From Massilia agri (GTDB lineage Bacteria > Pseudomonadota > Gammaproteobacteria > Burkholderiales > Burkholderiaceae_D): DNA of 64,000 nucleotides. Of the stretch, positions 63,210 to 64,000 are shown piece after piece. Position numbers and translations under genes: made by a program. The notes under the pieces are model-generated. The model had not been told where the DNA came from. It made no database searches and saw only the letters and a list, made by a program, of their open reading frames with translations. The stretch is taken from positions 170,306 to 234,305 of the forward strand of contig NZ_JANUHA010000009.1 of the NCBI RefSeq assembly GCF_024753255.1, given 5' to 3'. Numbering within the stretch: the first letter of the stretch is position 1; each line of letters begins with the position of its first letter.

Positions 63210-64000
63210 ATGACTCTCCCCAGCTATTTCGTGTCCCACGGCGGCGGTCCCTGGCCGTGGATGAAGGACCAATACGGCCCCGCCTACGACAAACTGGAAG
63301 CCTCGCTGCAGGCCATGCGCCGTGACGCGCCGGATGCGGTGCGCGCGGTGCTGGTGGTGACCAGCCACTGGGAAACGCGGGGCTTCATGGTGTCCTCGGG
63401 CGCCGCGCCCGGCATGATCTACGACTACGGCGGCTTCCCACCGCATACCTACCGCATCAGCTATCCCGCGCCGGGCGAGCCGGCGCTGGCTGCTCGCGTC
63501 GCGGAACTGCTCACTGAAGCCGGGCATCCGGCGGGACTGGATCCGGAGCGCGGCTTCGATCATGGGACGTTCTCAATGCTCTATCCCGTGTATCCGGAAG
63601 CGGCGATGCCGGTGGTGCAGCTGTCGCTGAGGCGCGATCTCGACCCGCAGGCCCACATCGAAGCCGGGCGCGCGCTGGCGCCGCTGCGCGACGAGGGGGT
63701 ATTGATCATCGGGAGCGGGCTGTCGTATCACAACCTGCGGCAGTTCGGGCCGTCGGGCGCGGTGGCCTCGAAGGCCTTCGACGGGTGGCTGCAGGAGACG
63801 ATGGCCTTGCCACCATCGGAGCGCAATGCGGCCTTGCTGCGGTGGGCCGAGGCGCCGATGGCGCGGGTGGCGCATCCGCGCGAGGAGCATTTGCTGCCGT
63901 TGATGGTGGCGTCGGGGGCGGCTGCGAATGAGCCGGCGGCCTGTGTGTACCACGAGGATGATTTCTTCGGGAGCCTGACCGTTTCAAGCTTCCGGTTCGG
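63210..64000 (+). CDS. LigB/DODA family extradiol dioxygenase (3' end cut by the window)
   Basis: The reading frame from ATG 63210 (GGAG six bases upstream) runs 263 codons to the window edge without a stop; families of this type are about 260-275 residues, so only the last few are missing. Motifs: FVSHGGGPWPWM, VVTSHWETRGFMVSS (metal His), YDYGGFPPHTYRISYPAPG in outline, FDHGTFSMLYPVYPEAAMPVVQLSL in outline, and IIGSGLSYHNLR. This matches 4,5-DOPA dioxygenase-like enzymes that open catechol-type rings with Fe or Zn. Preceded by 52 bp after the membrane protein gene. Confidence 0.9.
   Translation, partial: MTLPSYFVSHGGGPWPWMKDQYGPAYDKLEASLQAMRRDAPDAVRAVLVVTSHWETRGFMVSSGAAPGMIYDYGGFPPHTYRISYPAPGEPALAARVAELLTEAGHPAGLDPERGFDHGTFSMLYPVYPEAAMPVVQLSLRRDLDPQAHIEAGRALAPLRDEGVLIIGSGLSYHNLRQFGPSGAVASKAFDGWLQETMALPPSERNAALLRWAEAPMARVAHPREEHLLPLMVASGAAANEPAACVYHEDDFFGSLTVSSFRF

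Overview
The window is a GC-rich, gene-dense chromosomal segment. It looks like a betaproteobacterium of the Oxalobacteraceae, most like Massilia or a relative. The pointers are an EpsD/EpsE/EpsF/EpsL exosortase-B-type exopolysaccharide locus, strong G/C third-position bias, an exbB-exbD-lpxK-trm112-kdsB-adk cluster, and two-component genes typical of that group. The genus assignment is inference.

Layout. 1-11.5 kb, minus strand: exopolysaccharide locus. In transcription order it holds an ABC-F ATPase (uup), a CAAX-type membrane protease, epsL, an undecaprenyl-phosphate sugar transferase, gmd and fcl (GDP-L-fucose synthesis), epsD, epsE and epsF; it continues past the left edge. 11.7-22.6 kb, minus strand: a PAS hybrid histidine kinase, tRNA-Arg(CCT), an aryl/acyl-CoA ligase with a MarR regulator, then a patatin / giant propeller hybrid kinase / response regulator operon. 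22.7-29.5 kb: a secreted CocE/NonD-type hydrolase, an ECF sigma factor with a clipped C-terminal domain, a stand-alone ClpP, and a LysR gene divergent from SnoaL, quinone-oxidoreductase and SDR genes. The sigma and clpP genes diverge from a symmetric pair of promoters that fit the ECF41 pattern TGTCACA-N16-CGTC.

29.6-38.4 kb: uridine kinase, gamma-glutamyltranspeptidase (with a 90-bp fragment of the same gene next door), an SDR, a DsbA-fold protein, and the adk/kdsB/trm112/lpxK/exbD/exbB cluster. 38.37-39.66 kb has no credible protein gene. It holds seven same-orientation copies of a roughly 60-bp element. Each copy has a DnaA-box-like TGTGGAYAA and a TTGAT motif exactly 44 bp apart, and most copies fold into two successive hairpins with paired base changes. 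This is the strongest candidate in the window for a poorly described system: a small-RNA or DnaA-binding array. 39.7-48.7 kb: xseA, sodB, a SUI1-family gene, a nonsense-interrupted dihydrofolate-reductase-family gene, a LysR/tartrate-dehydrogenase pair, an S9 peptidase and a PhoD-type phosphatase.

48.8-55.6 kb: an RstA-like regulator and an RstB-like kinase on the plus strand, separated by a minus-strand block (PrcB-domain lipoprotein, MipA/OmpV protein, exported protein). The kinase is followed by a coupled LptA-like / monooxygenase-fold / GFA-like trio. 55.6-64 kb: dsbA and a small membrane protein, btuB-btuF under a cobalamin riboswitch, an M1-type peptidase with a membrane protein, and a 3'-truncated LigB-type dioxygenase.

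Four double-hairpin REP-like elements (ends GTAGGGTG, inner CGCGCGTTCA) sit at 1.5, 11.6, 34.4 and 49.6 kb. Their hairpin arms differ from copy to copy but stay complementary. Gene starts were moved from the longest possible frame where a ribosome-binding site or signal peptide supported it. All functional calls rest on motif recognition; no database search was run.
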